64,000 bases of DNA from Hemileia vastatrix. Lineage: Eukaryota > Basidiomycota > Pucciniomycetes > Pucciniales > Zaghouaniaceae. Below are positions 1 through 12,214 of this stretch, in pieces. The notes under the pieces are model-generated. The model ran no database searches and was not told where the DNA came from. It saw only the letters and a program-made list of their open reading frames with translations. Position numbers and translations under genes: made by a program. Positions within the stretch are counted from its first letter, which is position 1, and every line of letters starts with the position of its first letter. The stretch is taken from the NCBI GenBank assembly GCA_030280995.1, contig JASXTE010000013.1:15733001-15797000 (forward strand). Direction: 5' to 3'.

Positions 1-1855
1 CTTTTTTTTAGGCCTTGTTGTATTATATGACTTTAGTAGTTCAGTAAATACAATTATTTCTTCTTCAATTGTGAAAAATTAATCTAATATGAGTTGTTCC
101 ATCTGAAAATTTGAATAAAGTGAAATGAGTAGTTAGAAGGCAAGATAAAAATAGTAGAGTTTACTCAATAAGAAATTTAACAAAAGGGTGTGGAAATTTT
201 CCCTACACATTTTTTCTAACTGAATCTGAATAAGAGGGTGTGAAAGCTCATTTCAGTAACAATGGATGCAGAAATTATACAAATATCTAATGAAATGTAA
301 CTGAAACAGAATTAGATGCTCATATTCTGATTGTCACAGAAAAGTTTGGGACACTATTTTCCATGTAGTGTGGGAAACCAAATTTTACTAATGAGTCATA
401 GTGTTTCAAAGCCAAAATAAAAATTTACACATTGTAGAAAAATAGATCTCTATAATACTAAACTATAGACACACTCTGAGATGATTTGGTTCACCTTTCT
501 AAAATAAGTTAAAAAGAAGTTCCTTTGACTCTAATATTTTAAAGACAGAGTAATAATGTGTAAGTGTTGTGAGAGTAGGAAGAGTAAGAGATATAGAAAA
601 GAAACAAAGAAACTGGTTAATATATTTTAAAATAAGTTTTCTTCTAAAAGGCTGGATCTATTCTCAGTAAGCTTTAGTAACCTCATTCACTCCCTCTTGA
701 AGTGCTCTCTCTAATACTATCCCTACTGTAGCAATAAAATAACTACTATTCTACTTTTGGCTATGTACACACATTATGCACACAAAAATAAAATATAAAA
801 AAATATCTTCTAAACTTCTATTCTACTTATGTACTATTATTTGTATATATTTCTCTATTCTAATCCACTCTTCTCTCCTTTTTTTTAAAAAAGAGTGTGT
901 CCTTTTTTATATACCCTGAATGATCAGTGCCCTTCCCCTACTGGTTCCCTTGCACAAGTTCAGTGCTAGTCTAAGTATATAAAAGAGTAAAATAATCATC
1001 TCAGCATTCCAGATACAGCATCAGCATAAGTCTGTATCTAATAGAGTTTAAATTTAATACAAAATTTACTATATAGTGCCTTACATCACATCTATCTTTA
1101 CATACACTACATTTCCTGAGATTCATATCTACATAGTAAGTGCTGTACCACCTTCCAACCTTACTATGAAATTTGCATGTTATGTGAGAGTATCTAATTA
1201 TCATGAAACCCTCAGTGCTCAGTAAGAGACCTTCCTTTTTTAACATCTTACCTTTACTTTTTTTATCTTTGAGGGCTTCATATATGCTCATTTCTTGATC
1301 TACATATTTTCATAGCACTTTTTGACCATTCTTTGCAAGCTTCTAAGCTAACAGCAACAGATACCTGTGGGATATGCCTATGTGTTATTGCACCTATCTT
1401 AGGGTTAAACTTGTAAAACAATCTGACACTGCTTCCTAAACCTATACTTTTCTTTTAGCTCTAGTCATGATTACCCCAAATACATACTGTACTCCTGCTG
1501 TAGAGTTCTTGTATGTACTTTCCTTTTTTTTCTTCTTGCTGCGAACTATATATCCATATTTCAATAAAAAACTGAGTGCAGAGAGTCTAACTTTCATGCA
1601 TTTTTGAGGATCCCTTTGTTGCACTTGCTATGAAATGAGACAAATTCTTCTTTCCTGAAATCTGTGTACCACAACATGAAAATTCATTCATATATTTAAA
1701 TATTGCAATTGATCCAATTTTGGGGGACAATATTCAACAAGTAACTTATATTTATTAAAAGGAGAACAAATAATTTAATTTATTTTCTGGATTCTGAAAA
1801 TGAAAATTATTTATCTGAAGCTCATTCCTAGAAATTTTTTTCTATTTCAATGAGA
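1..1855. other. AT-rich intergenic DNA, no gene supported
   Basis: Two short minus-strand open frames (1001-1291 and 1442-1624) have no recognisable domain and sit in low-complexity sequence. I see no repeat boundary, splice-consistent exon or RNA gene. It ends just before the LTR start at 1861. Confidence 0.6.
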
Positions 1856-1860
1856 AGTGT

Positions 1861-1996
1861 TGTCAGCCAGGCTATTCTAAGAGTCCAGTAAATCTTATGT
1901 TAAATTACTTGAACATAAATAAGAGACAAAATGTATTTAAATTATATACACAAATTAATATTATATTAAATAAAATTATATATCAATATTTTTAAT
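1861..1996 (+). repeat. G1 5' LTR, first segment
   Basis: It begins TGTCAGCCAGGCTATTC and aligns with the 3' LTR at 23089-23220 and with the G4 LTR start at 61065. It is interrupted at 1996/1997 by H1; the LTR resumes at 5605. The upstream flank is AGTGT (1856-1860); its partner duplication is not found because the far end is disrupted. Confidence 0.85.
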
Positions 1997-2460
1997 AGGG
2001 GGTGTCAGTTCTGGGAAATACACACTTAACTTAAGTGCAGATTTCAAACCAAATCAGCACTTAAATTTTGCAAAAAAGTCACTTATTTCAAAAAAGGGTG
2101 TCAGTTATGACCTCAAATCAGCACTTTTTTCCTGTTTTTTTTCACAACCACATGTTGGCCACAACATCCCTTCCTTTCTTACCCCATTCCTGTCACATGT
2201 GACATACTGACCTTCCTTGCTCCCTACCCATCAATCTTTGGCACACACCCCTTCCTAACATTTTCAAAATTTTATTACAACATTTTGACCAGGCATGTTT
2301 ACATTTATTTTTACTTATTTCTTCTAACTCTTAATCTCTTTTCTTGTTATTAACAAGTTTTATAATTCTTCCCAGACATTCCAAATCTCAAGATGTAACT
2401 CAAATATCTGCTTTGTCACAAAAGTCTCCTTGTAAAACAAGCTTCACACCTGAAAAATCA

Positions 2461-3638
2461 AAGTCATGTCAGCTAAAAAAGGATGATTATCTCATCATAA
2501 TTAACTTCCTTAAAATAAAATAAAATTATGATGCATGTTTTGGATGTGAAAAGTCCACTTGTATTGGAAATCCACATTCTTCAAAGGTTAATGGCTACTT
2601 ATGGATGGCCAATGAAGTAAGGAAGAAAACAAGGGGGAGAATTGATATCAATCCTAAAAAAATGAAGGAGAGATTTAAGATTTTTCAATCAAAATATAAA
2701 AAGGCTCATCATGCTGCAAATGAAACTGGCTTTGGTATTGACAATGATGATTTGGAGATTGGAATTACTGCTGTTTCCAAAAATCTCAATGTCATATGTC
2801 CTTTCTATGAGGAAATGGATAATCTTTTTGGCTCCCTAGTTGATATAAACCCTTGGTTTCTACACAATACTACTAAAGATATACCCTCTGGATCTCAACC
2901 ATCAACTAATCCTCCTGAAATACCTGTACATCAACAGTATCAATCCCCTCCACCTTCTAAGCATAGTTCACCTGAAGATGATCCCAACTATCAAGCAGAA
3001 CAATTATATTGCAGCAGATCTGAATCCTCAGAGCCCCAAAATCTAATTGTATGTTTACTTTTTTTTTTTTTCAATTCTTCTCTAAATTTCTCTTTCTTTC
3101 TAGTCTCCTCAAACTCAAACTCAAACTCCATTAAATAATCTCGATTCTGGAAATGTGAATCCTGCTTTAGAAGCTGCTTTAGATGAACTTCCCAAAGCCT
3201 CTTGTTCAAGCTCCAAACTAAAGAAACAAGCCTCAAATTCAATGAACTTGAACCATATTTTAAAACGTGGTAATACTTCAACAAGCTCAATTGGTTCCTT
3301 TGAGGATTATTTTGAAAAAGAAGATATAAGTAAGATTTGTTTACTATATATCTTATTCATTAACTTATTTTTTCATTTCTCTTTTTGTAGCAAAAAGCTG
3401 TATTGCAAAAAATGCCCTTGACTTTGAGAAGATGAAGTTTGATCATATGCTAAGGAAAGATCATCAAGTCTTAGATTTGGAAGAAAAAAAATTTGAGGCA
3501 GAGCAGATGGAAATTGTAAATGACCTTCAATTTGAAAGAGAAATGGCTACTTGTGAATTGCAAAAACAAGAAAGTTTTTTAAAAAAAGATTTCATTATGG
3601 AATGTGTAAAAAATGGCCAATCTTATGAGGACATTTAA
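2461..3638 (+). pseudogene. Myb/SANT-like protein of H1, three exons, one premature stop
   Basis: Probably the DNA-binding accessory protein that guides a Harbinger transposase to its TIRs. Exon 1 (2461-3048) encodes a Myb/SANT-like domain (Myb_DNA-bind_3 style): a conserved DACFGCEKST stretch, then a helix ending KYKK, then TGFG and PFYEEMDNLFG. Intron 1 is 3049-3103 (GTATGT...CTAG, 55 nt) and intron 2 is 3330-3390 (GTAAGA...GTAG, 61 nt). Exon 3 (3391-3638) is a charged coiled coil ending EDI. The frame upstream of the ATG at 2605 is homologous to the H2 and H3b copies, so the true start lies further 5'; a TAA at 2521-2523 breaks it. Only that stop separates it from an intact gene in what I can see. 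Confidence 0.8.
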
Positions 3639-3938
3639 AAATTGCTTGACCTTTTCAATTGATAAATTGTTTTTCTAGTTAAATTAATTTTGTTTGATTT
3701 CTTTTTGGTAATATTTTCTTATATGTTGACTTATAAAAGGTCTTGAATATAGTACTTTTTTTTGACAAATTTTCGAAAATATCATAAAATTTTTCTATCT
3801 TTACATTCAAGCCAATAAGTTTGCTTATACTTTTTTTTGACAAAAATTTGCAAATATAATAAAATCTTTCTATATTTACTTTCAAGTCAATAAGTTTACT
3901 TATCTAAATACTGCTAAGTCATTAAAATTCTAAATCTC

Positions 3939-4112
3939 TTTTGAAAATTTGGCAAGACCTCCCCTTGAATTTTATTGAAACAAGGGGTGGGTACCACCAA
4001 ATTTTTCTAAGTCATCAATTTCACATGTCAGATTTAAAAATTTGGAAATACCCTCCCCTGCATTTTCTTGAAGTAAAGGGTGAAATTCACCAAAATTTAA
4101 TATAATTACGTA
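3939..4112. repeat. Two units of the ~95-bp GGGG/TATTGCC-type repeat in H1
   Basis: Two degenerate units containing AAATTTGG, a C- or G-run and TTGAA(A/G)(C/T)AA. They match the 8-unit array at 11190-11975 in H2 and the pair at 31190-31410 in H3b. In H1 and H2 the block lies between the convergent 3' ends of the Myb and transposase genes. Confidence 0.6.
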
Positions 4113-4469
4113 AATTAATTAATATATAAATAAGATATGTCAAATCTACTACTTTTAAAGTAATGAAAATTCCTCATGCCAAAATGCAGATCAAGTCTAG
4201 AAACTAGGTTTGGGACTTTCCACAGGTATAGGCTAGAGGAACCCCATGAAACAAATTAATGTTGTCATGATTACCTTTTATACAACCCAAGTTCATTGGC
4301 TCATTACTTTAATTTAGTAAAGTGACATATAATATTTATTTGTTAAAAATTTATGGAAGAATATTAAATATTTGGTGACTCTGCAAATTCCCATAATTTT
4401 TAGATCTACCTAAAGAATTTTTAAATTTATTACCTTTTTCTTCTTTTTTTAACTTGTTTATTCATTGGA

Positions 4470-5245
4470 TTAACTTTTGACTGATCTGGAAAGAGCAACC
4501 AAAATGTGTGAAGTCTTGAAAAGATTCCAAACCTGGAGGAGCCTTTGTGGTTTGGTGATTATTGTAAGAAGAATTCCAAAATTTTTCAATGATTCCATTT
4601 CCTAATCCAAATTCAATTATATATATATGATCCGGGAAATATAATCCATGTGAAAGGAGTTAAATATAATCTACCTCTTTTTACAGTCAAAGTAATTGTT
4701 TCCACCTTGATCAGGCTTCTGGCTCAAAGGAATAGTAGTACCATCAACAAAACCAATAAATTCTGGGAAGCCCTCTGCTTTCATAACCTGAGATGATTCA
4801 AGTTGCTCTTCTTTTGTTGGCCAGGTGAGAAGTTGAGATTCCAAGGAGTTTATGGAAGTGATGCATCATTTGGTATAAGTGTTAACTGAACCATACCCTA
4901 AATTTAAGACATTTTATAAATGCTTCAAAGCAGCTCCGTTACCATTGGAATCCAAACAACATAGTGTGATGACCAATTGAATTGAAGGATGTCATTGTTC
5001 TTTTTGAGAATTAATGTGAAATATGGGATGATCCTAAATAAGCTCAAGCAATGTAAGGAAATATTCTGGAGAAGTCCTGAAAAACTGTCTAAAACAGGGT
5101 GTAGATAGGTTAAGAAGTGTTTGGATTGTATACTTTGGGGTATGAAGTACTTGAGGCTTTCTGGGAAGAAGATAACGTTTCGTGGCTATTTTTGATAAAA
5201 AGACAAAATCTTCTTCTGGATCACAATCAGAATTTCAATCAGAGT
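4470..5245 (-). pseudogene. DDE (Harbinger-type, DDE_Tnp_4-like) transposase remnant of H1
   Basis: Read on the minus strand, the segment shows FFRTSPEYF, then IQLVITLCCLDSNGNGAAL, then the first catalytic region GFVDGTTIPLSQKP followed by NNYFDCKK. The H2 transposase has the same order. The first catalytic Asp codon is at plus 4743-4745. The exon ends at about 4690 with a GTAGAT donor, the position of the H2 intron. Several stops interrupt the upstream exon, and the second exon (second Asp and Glu) is not recognisable between 3640 and 4680. H1 is therefore non-autonomous now. Confidence 0.75.
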
Positions 5246-5604
5246 CCAAGATAAGTTCAAGAGCCATGAAATTCATAGCTTTATGTAATTTATCACAATT
5301 TTAAAGTGAGGAAGGCATGACTCTTATATGATATGATATGAAAATGTAAATGATGTACAATGTTTTGAGTTATGAAGTGTTATGCTGCAGAGTGCTGTGT
5401 ATTATTGGAATGATGCTGACAAATCAGTGAAATGGGACTTGATGGTGAAATTTGCACTTTTGGTTGAGAAAGTGCAGATTTGAGTGAAATAAGTGACTTT
5501 TTTCATTTTGAAATCCACCAGTGTTGGGGCTAGTGTATTTCAGAAATCTGCACTTAAATAAGTGTGGATTTGTAAGTTCAGATTTTCCAGAACTGACACC
5601 CCCT

Positions 5605-5651
5605 AATATAATTAAAATCAGTGTTTTATTAAATTTATTATTATATATATT
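5605..5651 (+). repeat. G1 5' LTR, middle segment between H1 and H2
   Basis: Forty-seven bases that align with 23221-23246 of the 3' LTR (shared AATTAAAAT, AGTGTT and ATTA). This shows that H1 and H2 both inserted into one LTR, 47 bp apart. Confidence 0.8.
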
Positions 5652-6180
5652 AGGTGGTATCCATTTTCAGGGATCCGCAATTAGGTGTCAGGAATTTTTT
5701 TTCCCTGGATCGGACATTATTAATTGCAGAAGATTCTTATCCACTAGCCCCAGGGCTAGTGAATAATGAATCCATGATAATGCATTATTCCGCCTTTTAT
5801 TTCCCAATTTCCATTCCTAATTACTGATCCCAAACTCATCACATCGGTGATAGATTTTTAAAAAAGTCACATGACTTATAATTGCTGATGCCATCCTTAG
5901 TCTCTCCTCACTCTATGCTACTTAATTTTGATGGCTAACACTTAAGTTTTTTTTCTATCTATACACCCCAACTGCACATTTGGTGGTGAATTCCCACTTC
6001 CAACTCATCACCTAAATCTTCTACCAACAGCAATTAAGCACCTCTCTACTAGACAGCTACTTCACTTCACTATGAATGCTATCACTTTACTTTTAGTTCT
6101 CTACTATAAATTTGACTGTGATTTGGAAGACTCTTTAGCCTATTTTTTTTCTTTCCAAAAAGCTTTACCTCATTGCCAGG

Positions 6181-7293
6181 GGGCCATATCTTTATTATGA
6201 TCCCCAATATGATCTCTGCTCCATTCTCAACATTACTTAACCAAACTTCACTCAACTATTTAGAACATCTCCCAATTCTTTCTAACAAATTTATCAAGTC
6301 ATCTCTGAACATCCTATCGTTCATAAAAATTCCCATAACAAACAGTTTAATCCTGCCATTCAAATTTCTATTGCACTATGTCACTTTAGCTCAAATCGAA
6401 ATGGTGCTGCTGTAAGATGTTTGGATAATCTATTTAACACAGGATATAGTACAGTGATATTATACACCAAGCGCTGTATTATTGCTATCCTTTCCCTCAA
6501 GTCTCAAACACTTTCTCGGCCAACTCCAGAACAGCAAATTTAATCCTCACAAGTAATGCAAGACGAAGGTTTCTCTGGCTGTGTAGGTTTTGTTGATAGC
6601 ACAACTATACCTTTGAGTCAAAAGCCTGCTCATGATGGGAACCATTATTTTGATTTCAAAAAAAGGTTTATTCAAAATCTTCTCCAATTTCTCATCATTC
6701 ATGAACTAACTTTTTATCTTCCTTATAGATACTCTATTGCCGTCCAACTTATATGTAACATCAATAAAAAATTTATTGCTTTTCACAGTGGCTACACTGG
6801 ATTATGTCATGAATCTTCCCTCTTCCAAAGAATGAGGATTTATCAAACCCCAGACTCATACTTTGACAAATCTCAGTACCTCCTTGCAGACTCAGCATAT
6901 GCAAGTGGGAAGTACATTTTACCTGCTTTCCGTGGTGCAAGTTTAGAAAATTACCCCAAAACTAAATTTAATTATCACCTTGCCCAATCAAAAGTACAGA
7001 TTAAACATGCTATAGGTATTTTAAAGGGAAAATTTTCTAATCTTCGGGAGCTCAGAGTCCAATTTCAAAAAAAATTGGAGATAAAAACTGTGAATCATTG
7101 GATCATGACTTGCATTATACTTCAAAATATCCTAGCTGATTTAAAGGATGAGTGGAATGATCTTTATGAAGATAAGGATCCTGAACCAGCACTGACTCTC
7201 CCCTCCCTTCAATCACAAAACATTCAATCAACTGGCATATGCTCTGTCATTATGGCTATTAGTCTCCAACATTTCACTTCACAACATTTTTAA
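6181..7293 (+). pseudogene. Harbinger-like DDE transposase of H2 (two exons, several stops)
   Basis: DDE_Tnp_4-type transposase that would cut and join the TIRs. Exon 1 runs to 6665; the intron is 6666-6728 (GTTTAT...TTATAG, 63 nt); exon 2 runs to the stop at 7293. Motifs in order: QLFRTSPNSF, ISIALCHFSSNRNGAAV, first Asp in GFVDST (codon 6595-6597), GYTGLCHESSLF, second Asp in LLADSAYASG, then QIKHAIGILKGKF where family members have Glu instead of Lys. In-frame TAA codons occur at 6238, 6283 and 6541, so the frame open from 6556 starts inside the domain. The Glu-to-Lys change and the stops argue that it is inactive. Confidence 0.8.
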
Positions 7294-7729
7294 ATTTTAT
7301 TTTGGTGCTCTCCAAATTTCCACTTTGTGTACTTTATTTACTTGTTTTGGTATTTTTGTTTTTTGAATATTCATTTTTTTTTGAATTTAAGGTGAATATC
7401 TTTTTTTTGGATGGCTCATTGGTTTTCTTTCACCAGCTCAACATGAAATTGCATATTTTCTGAAATCACATATTTTGTCAGTGTTTTTTTTCATTCATCA
7501 TTCATATCCTTTTCATCCTCTCCTCAAACATCCCTCATATATTATTGTTGCTTTTATCTTCTCAAATCAACTCACCTGGTAAGTCATTTTTTCATTTTTG
7601 TTGTTTTTTTATTTGCTAATCATAATTTTTTTTTGTTTTTTTTTCTTTTTTTTTGTCCTGTAAGTGCTTTTTTTTTGGTTTTCAAGGTTCGAAAAATTTT
7701 GTTTTTTTTGTTTTATATTTTTTATCTTT

Positions 7730-8540
7730 TTTTCACTCTCCTTTCCCCCCTCCTTGTCTGCCTCCATACCCTCCTTTCTCCCCTTATTGGCCAGCTCAAG
7801 TCCCCCCCTTTACCCCCTCCATCATCCCCCTTTACCCCCTACTTGTCTTCCTCCATACCCCCCTTTCTCCCCTTCTTGCCCACCTCAACTCCCCCCTTTA
7901 ATCCCTCCTTGCCCACCTCAACCCCCCCTTTACCTCCTCCTTGCCCACCTCAAACCCCTCCACCCCCCCAGCATCTACTTATCAAATTTCTATAGATTTG
8001 ATAAGTTAATGAATGATTAACAGAAATTGTTCATTAACTTATCGAATTGCTAAGGATTAAATAGGTTAGTGAACTATTAAAAGCCATTTTCACTAACTTA
8101 TCAAATTGTTACCAATTTGATAAGTTAGGTGTAGATGGGGGGGGGGTTTGAAGGAGTTTGAGGGGAGGTTTGAGGCGGGTCTGAGGGGGTAAAGGGGGGG
8201 CTTAAGGGGGTCAAGGAAGGGGTAAAGGGGGGGTGAAGGAAGGGGTTTAAGGCAGGTAAGGAGAGAGTAAAGGGGGGTAAAGAAGGGGTAAAGAAGGGGT
8301 AAAGGGGGGGTAAAGGGGGGGTAAAGGGGAATTAAAGGGGGGTTTGAGGCAGGTAAGGAGGGGTTAAAGGGGGGTAAAGAGGGGTAAAGAAGGGGTAAAG
8401 GGGGGGTAAAGGGAGGGTAAAGGAGGACTAAATGGGGGGTTTGAGGCTGGTAAGGAGGGGTTAAAGGGGAGGGGTAAAGGGGGGAAAAGAAGGGTTAAAG
8501 GGGGGGATTGAGGGGGGAAAGGGGGGGACTTTTTTGGTGA
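7730..8540. repeat. C-rich / hairpin / G-rich block with mirror-image strand asymmetry
   Basis: From 7737 to 7970 the plus strand is a run of CCCCCCTTTACCCC-type motifs. From 8138 to 8530 it is the complementary GGGGTAAAGGGG-type motif with GGTTTGAGGCAGGTAAGGAG repeated. Between them (7970-8125) lie nested inverted repeats built on TTTGATAAGTTA and TAACTTATCAAA, bounded by CATCTAC and GTAGATG. The proline-rich open frames here are artefacts of the C-runs. Long G-runs could form G-quadruplexes, and the whole block could fold back on itself. Confidence 0.75.
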
Positions 8541-9103
8541 ATTTTGAAGCAAAAAAAGACTAATCTCTGCTTTTTATTTCTTTTAACAGATTTTTTTTTC
8601 TTTCCCTTAGTTTCTGGACATTTCCCCTAGTTTTGAACATAAATCAGGTAATTTTTTTTGTGTTTGTTTTTGCAAATAATCATACTGTTTTTGAAAATAA
8701 TTAATTATTCTGAAATTTACTGAATTCAATTTTTTAATTATATTTTAATAAATTGGATTGAAAGACATCAAGAGGTATTTCCAATAGCAAGTAAGTAATT
8801 TTAATATATTAATTTATTTTTTTTCAATTAAATTTACTGAATTTATTTTAATTTTTTTTTTTACTTTTTTTTTTTTGGTGATTTTGTTTTACCTGGTATT
8901 TCAATCATAATTCAGGTTTTCATTTTGAATTTTTATTTTTTTCAAAAATTATTACTGATTTTTTTGCAATTTATTTTTGGTTTTTTTTAAAAAAAAATTT
9001 TTTCTTATTAATTATTTTACTGATAATTTTTTATTGTTGGGGGTTTTTTTTAATATATTTATATTTTTTTTGTTTTATAAATTTTTTTTTCCAGGAAGTT
9101 ACT

Positions 9104-10600
9104 ATGGAAAATTTAACTTGCTCATCTTCATTATCATCAATTTCTTCTGAATCATCTTCATCCTCTCTTTCTTCCTTGACTTCAAATCTTGAAAGCTCCA
9201 AGAATAATCAGCAAATATATTCAACTTCTTCTTCTTTATCTTTACTTTCTTCTATCTCTTCAATGTACTTCTTTTCTATTCCTTCAATATATTCAAATTC
9301 TTCTTCTTTATCTTAACTATCTTCTATCTTTTCAATGTACTTCTTTTCTATTCCTTCAATATATTAAAATTCTTCTTCTTTATCTTTACTTTCTTCTATC
9401 TCTTAAATGTACTTATTTTCTATTCCTTCAATAAATTCAAATTCTTCTTCTTTATCTTTACTTTCTTCTATCTCTTAAATGTCCTTTAATTCTATTCCTT
9501 CTCTCAATAAATCTGAGATATCCTTAACAGAAAATACAAAGCAGAAAGTAATGGAACCAGATAAAGAATCAAGCAATTCAAAGATAAAATTTTATCAAAA
9601 TAGAAAATTTATTAGGATGAAGATATTTTGCAAAACATTATTTGGACATTTGGAAAATCTCAAATTTTATAAGACTTTAATATCAAATGTTAAGAATTTT
9701 TTTTTACAAATCATCAAGAACCTTACAGAAGGTGGTATAGATCTCATTTTTGCAGTTGTTAATAGCAGATACAAGCCTCAATTCATCTTAGAAGTTCATT
9801 CATTTAATGGGAAAAAGGATGAAGATTTTTGCCAGCTTTCTGATTTAATTTCTACCCTCTATCAAATGGCTTTAGTTTAAAAACCCTTATCAAATAAAAA
9901 TCTGATTTATAGTATCATGAAAGGTTTTGGTTGGTGGCTAGGATATGATCAAGGAGTTTTTTTGGTATGTAAATATTCATTTTATTATTAGTAATTTTTA
10001 ATTTTGTCATATATTTCAGGAATTTATTATTTATTGAAAAATTTGAAACCAGAGCAAATGGAAGAAGATCTGAAACAATGGAATTCTTTAGGATCATTTA
10101 ATATTGTCTTGGAAAATTGATTTAAAAATTTATGTTTGCAAGCTTTTCAAAAAAACCATCAACTTGCTTTAGAATCTGGTTAATTAAATTTGTCTGATTT
10201 TGAATGGGAAGTAATAAATGCTTATGTTTTTTGTTCTAATGTTATCATCACTTATTAAGGATTCTACAACAATTTTCATCTAGATAAAAATGATAAGACT
10301 TGTCTAAAATTTTAAATTTTCTCTTATATTAATTCAGAGACTGGTGTTCCTATTCCATCACCCTCTTCTGATGAGGGACATGGCCTTTATTATCCTTACC
10401 ATAAATGTATTATTTATTTTGGTAGTGTCAATGGAATAGTTGATTCTATATGGAATTCATCTCAACATTGGCATCAAACAACTTAAAAACCTCCAACTTT
10501 AATGTCTTGTCAAGAAGTTACCCATTTTGGCTGTTCATTCTAAATAAATGAAGGTCTTATTAATTGTGTTGTTAATCAAAAAAAATGAGATAAAAAAATT
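9104..10600 (+). pseudogene. TET/JBP-like 2OG-Fe(II) dioxygenase remnant carried by H2
   Basis: This is one collapsed frame: a serine-rich leader from 9104, a 72-bp tandem repeat, then a conserved region from 9640. The order FGHLENLKFYKTL, GGIDLIFAVVNSRYKPQ, SIMKGFGWWLG, a likely intron (9965-10019, GTATGT...TTTCAG), FYNNFHLDKND, GIVDSIWNSSQHWHQTT and HFGCSF resembles the rust-fungus TET-like family as I remember it. The HxD iron ligands would be codons 10277-10279 and 10283-10285; the distal His is one of the codons at 10466 or 10472. Stops at 9878, 10254 and several later points show decay; at HFGCSF the TAA replaces an expected Gln. TET/JBP enzymes oxidise 5-methylcytosine. The identification rests on motif order from memory, not a search. 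Confidence 0.55.
9217..9490 (+). repeat. 72-bp tandem repeat, about four copies
   Basis: Units contain TCTTCTTCTTTATCTTTACT, then TTCTATCTCTTCAATGTACT, then TCTATTCCTTCAATATATTC. In one frame they read as serine-rich, in another as leucine-rich. The period is 72 bp, a multiple of three, but in-frame stops appear in copies two to four. It lies at the N-terminal end of the TET-like remnant. Confidence 0.8.
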
Positions 10601-10805
10601 GTTCTTAGTAGATCTGTCAAGTATTGCGACTAAAATATTATATTTTTTCTATCATTAAATATTTTTTTCCAATATTTTTTTTCTCTTTTTTTCTCCTTTA
10701 TTAAATTTTTTTATTTTTTTTAATTTTTATCTTTTTTATTTTTTTTAAATTTCCCTTTTTATTTTCCTCTTTTTAAATTTTATTTATCTTTTTAAATTTT
10801 TTTTC

Positions 10806-11165
10806 ATTTGATTTTGGATTTTTCTCTTCCAATCATTCTTTAAAGTTACATCAAGATAGATTATTATTTTTATATAATGGTGCATCTGGACTTAGGTTGT
10901 TCTAATGGCTATTATATAAAATAGGAAAGCTTGATTGGGACCGGTGAAAATAATCTGTTGTAGACATTTTCAATTTTAAATTTTTTCATTTAATTTTGGA
11001 TTTGTCTCTTCCAATTTTTTTTAAATTTACATCAAGATAGATTACTGTTTTTATATAATGGTGCATCTTGCCTTGGGTTGTTCTAATGGCTATTATAGAA
11101 AATAGGAAAACTTGATTGGGACTGGTGAAAATAATTGGTTGTTGAAATTTTCAATTTTAAATTTT
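10806..11165 (+). repeat. Direct duplication of a ~180-bp segment
   Basis: Two copies (about 10806-10975 and 10986-11155) share TTTGGATTT(T/G)TCTCTTCCAA, ACATCAAGATAGATTA and TAGGAAA(G/A)CTTGATTGGGAC. It is non-coding as far as I can see. Confidence 0.75.
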
Positions 11166-11189
11166 TTTTCCATTTGATTTATTTGATTC

Positions 11190-11975
11190 AATAAATTGCA
11201 GGTGGGGGGGTATTGCCAAATTTTCATATCAGACTTTAAAAAAAATTTTGACTTGAAAATTTGATGATACCATTTCCTTAATTCAATAAATTTCAGGGGG
11301 GGGGGGTATTACCAAGTTTCATATCAGACTTTAAAACAAAGTTTGACTTGAAAATTTGATGATACCCTTTCCTTAATTAAATAAAATACAGGGGGGGGGG
11401 GGTATTGCCAAATTTTCATATCAGACTTTAAAAAAAATTTTGACTTGAAAATTTGATGATACCATTTCCTTAATTCAATAAATTTCAGGGGGGGGGTATT
11501 ACCAAATTTTCATATCAGACTTTAAAACAAAGTTTGACTTGAAAATTTGATGATACCCTTTCCTTAATTTAATAAAATACAGGGGGGGGGGGGGTATTGC
11601 CAAATTTTCATATCAGAGTTTAAAAAACAATTGACTTGAAAATTTGGTGATAGCCTTCCCTTAATTCAATAAAATACAGGGGGGTGGGGGTATTGCCAAA
11701 TTTTAAAATCTGACATGTGAAATCAATAACTTAGGAAACTTTTGGCAATACCCACCCCTTGCTTCAATAAAATTCAGGGAAGGGTATTGCTAAATTTTTC
11801 AAATGAGACTTATAACAAAAAAATTGACTTGAAATTTTGGTGATACCCATCCCTTACTTCAATAAAATTCAGGGGGGAGTATTTCCAAAATTTTATATAA
11901 GACTTTCAAAATTCTTTACTTGAAAGAATTTTGGTGATACTGGCCCCTTATTTCAATCAAATGCAGGGGTGGGAT
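11190..11975. repeat. ~96-bp minisatellite with G-runs, 8 units
   Basis: Units begin at about 11211, 11307, 11403, 11497, 11595, 11691, 11785 and 11880. Each has a run of up to 13 G, then GTATTGCCAAATTTTCATA, then TTTGACTTGAAAATTTG. Alternate units are more alike, suggesting duplication of a two-unit block. It lies between the TET-like remnant and the 3' end of the Myb gene. Confidence 0.85.
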
Positions 11976-12214
11976 TGGGAATATTTCAAATGTGACTTGA
12001 AAATCTTAACTAACAAAGAATTTTTAACATTAAAAATTCTTGAAAATTTACTTAAAAAGAGAATTTATAATATTAAAATATGAAAAATCAACTAATAATG
12101 GATAGACTAAAGAAATACAGAAAATTAGGAAAAAATTATACGTAAAATTTAATATTAAAAGTTGAAGTGTGAGAGAAATAAAACAAACTAGTCATCAAAC
12201 AATTTCCTTAAAAA

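Larger units (their letters stand above)
1997..5604 (+). mobile_element. Harbinger-like DNA transposon H1 (3.6 kb)
   Basis: The ends are inverted repeats: the left begins AGGGGGTGTCAGTTCTGG and the right end is its reverse complement. AAT flanks both sides (1994-1996, 5605-5607), a 3-bp target duplication typical of PIF/Harbinger elements. Because the terminal bases are A...T, a longer TAATA duplication with GGGGG ends reads equally well. Inside are a plus-strand Myb/SANT-like gene, a short block of GGGG-containing ~95-bp repeats (3940-4110), and a minus-strand DDE transposase remnant. It lies inside the 5' LTR of G1, so it inserted after G1. Confidence 0.85.

Noticed and set aside
7633..8020. 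Proline-rich open frames in three overlapping readings
   Set aside because: They arise from C-run repeats; all three frames look similar and none has a domain or conserved start.
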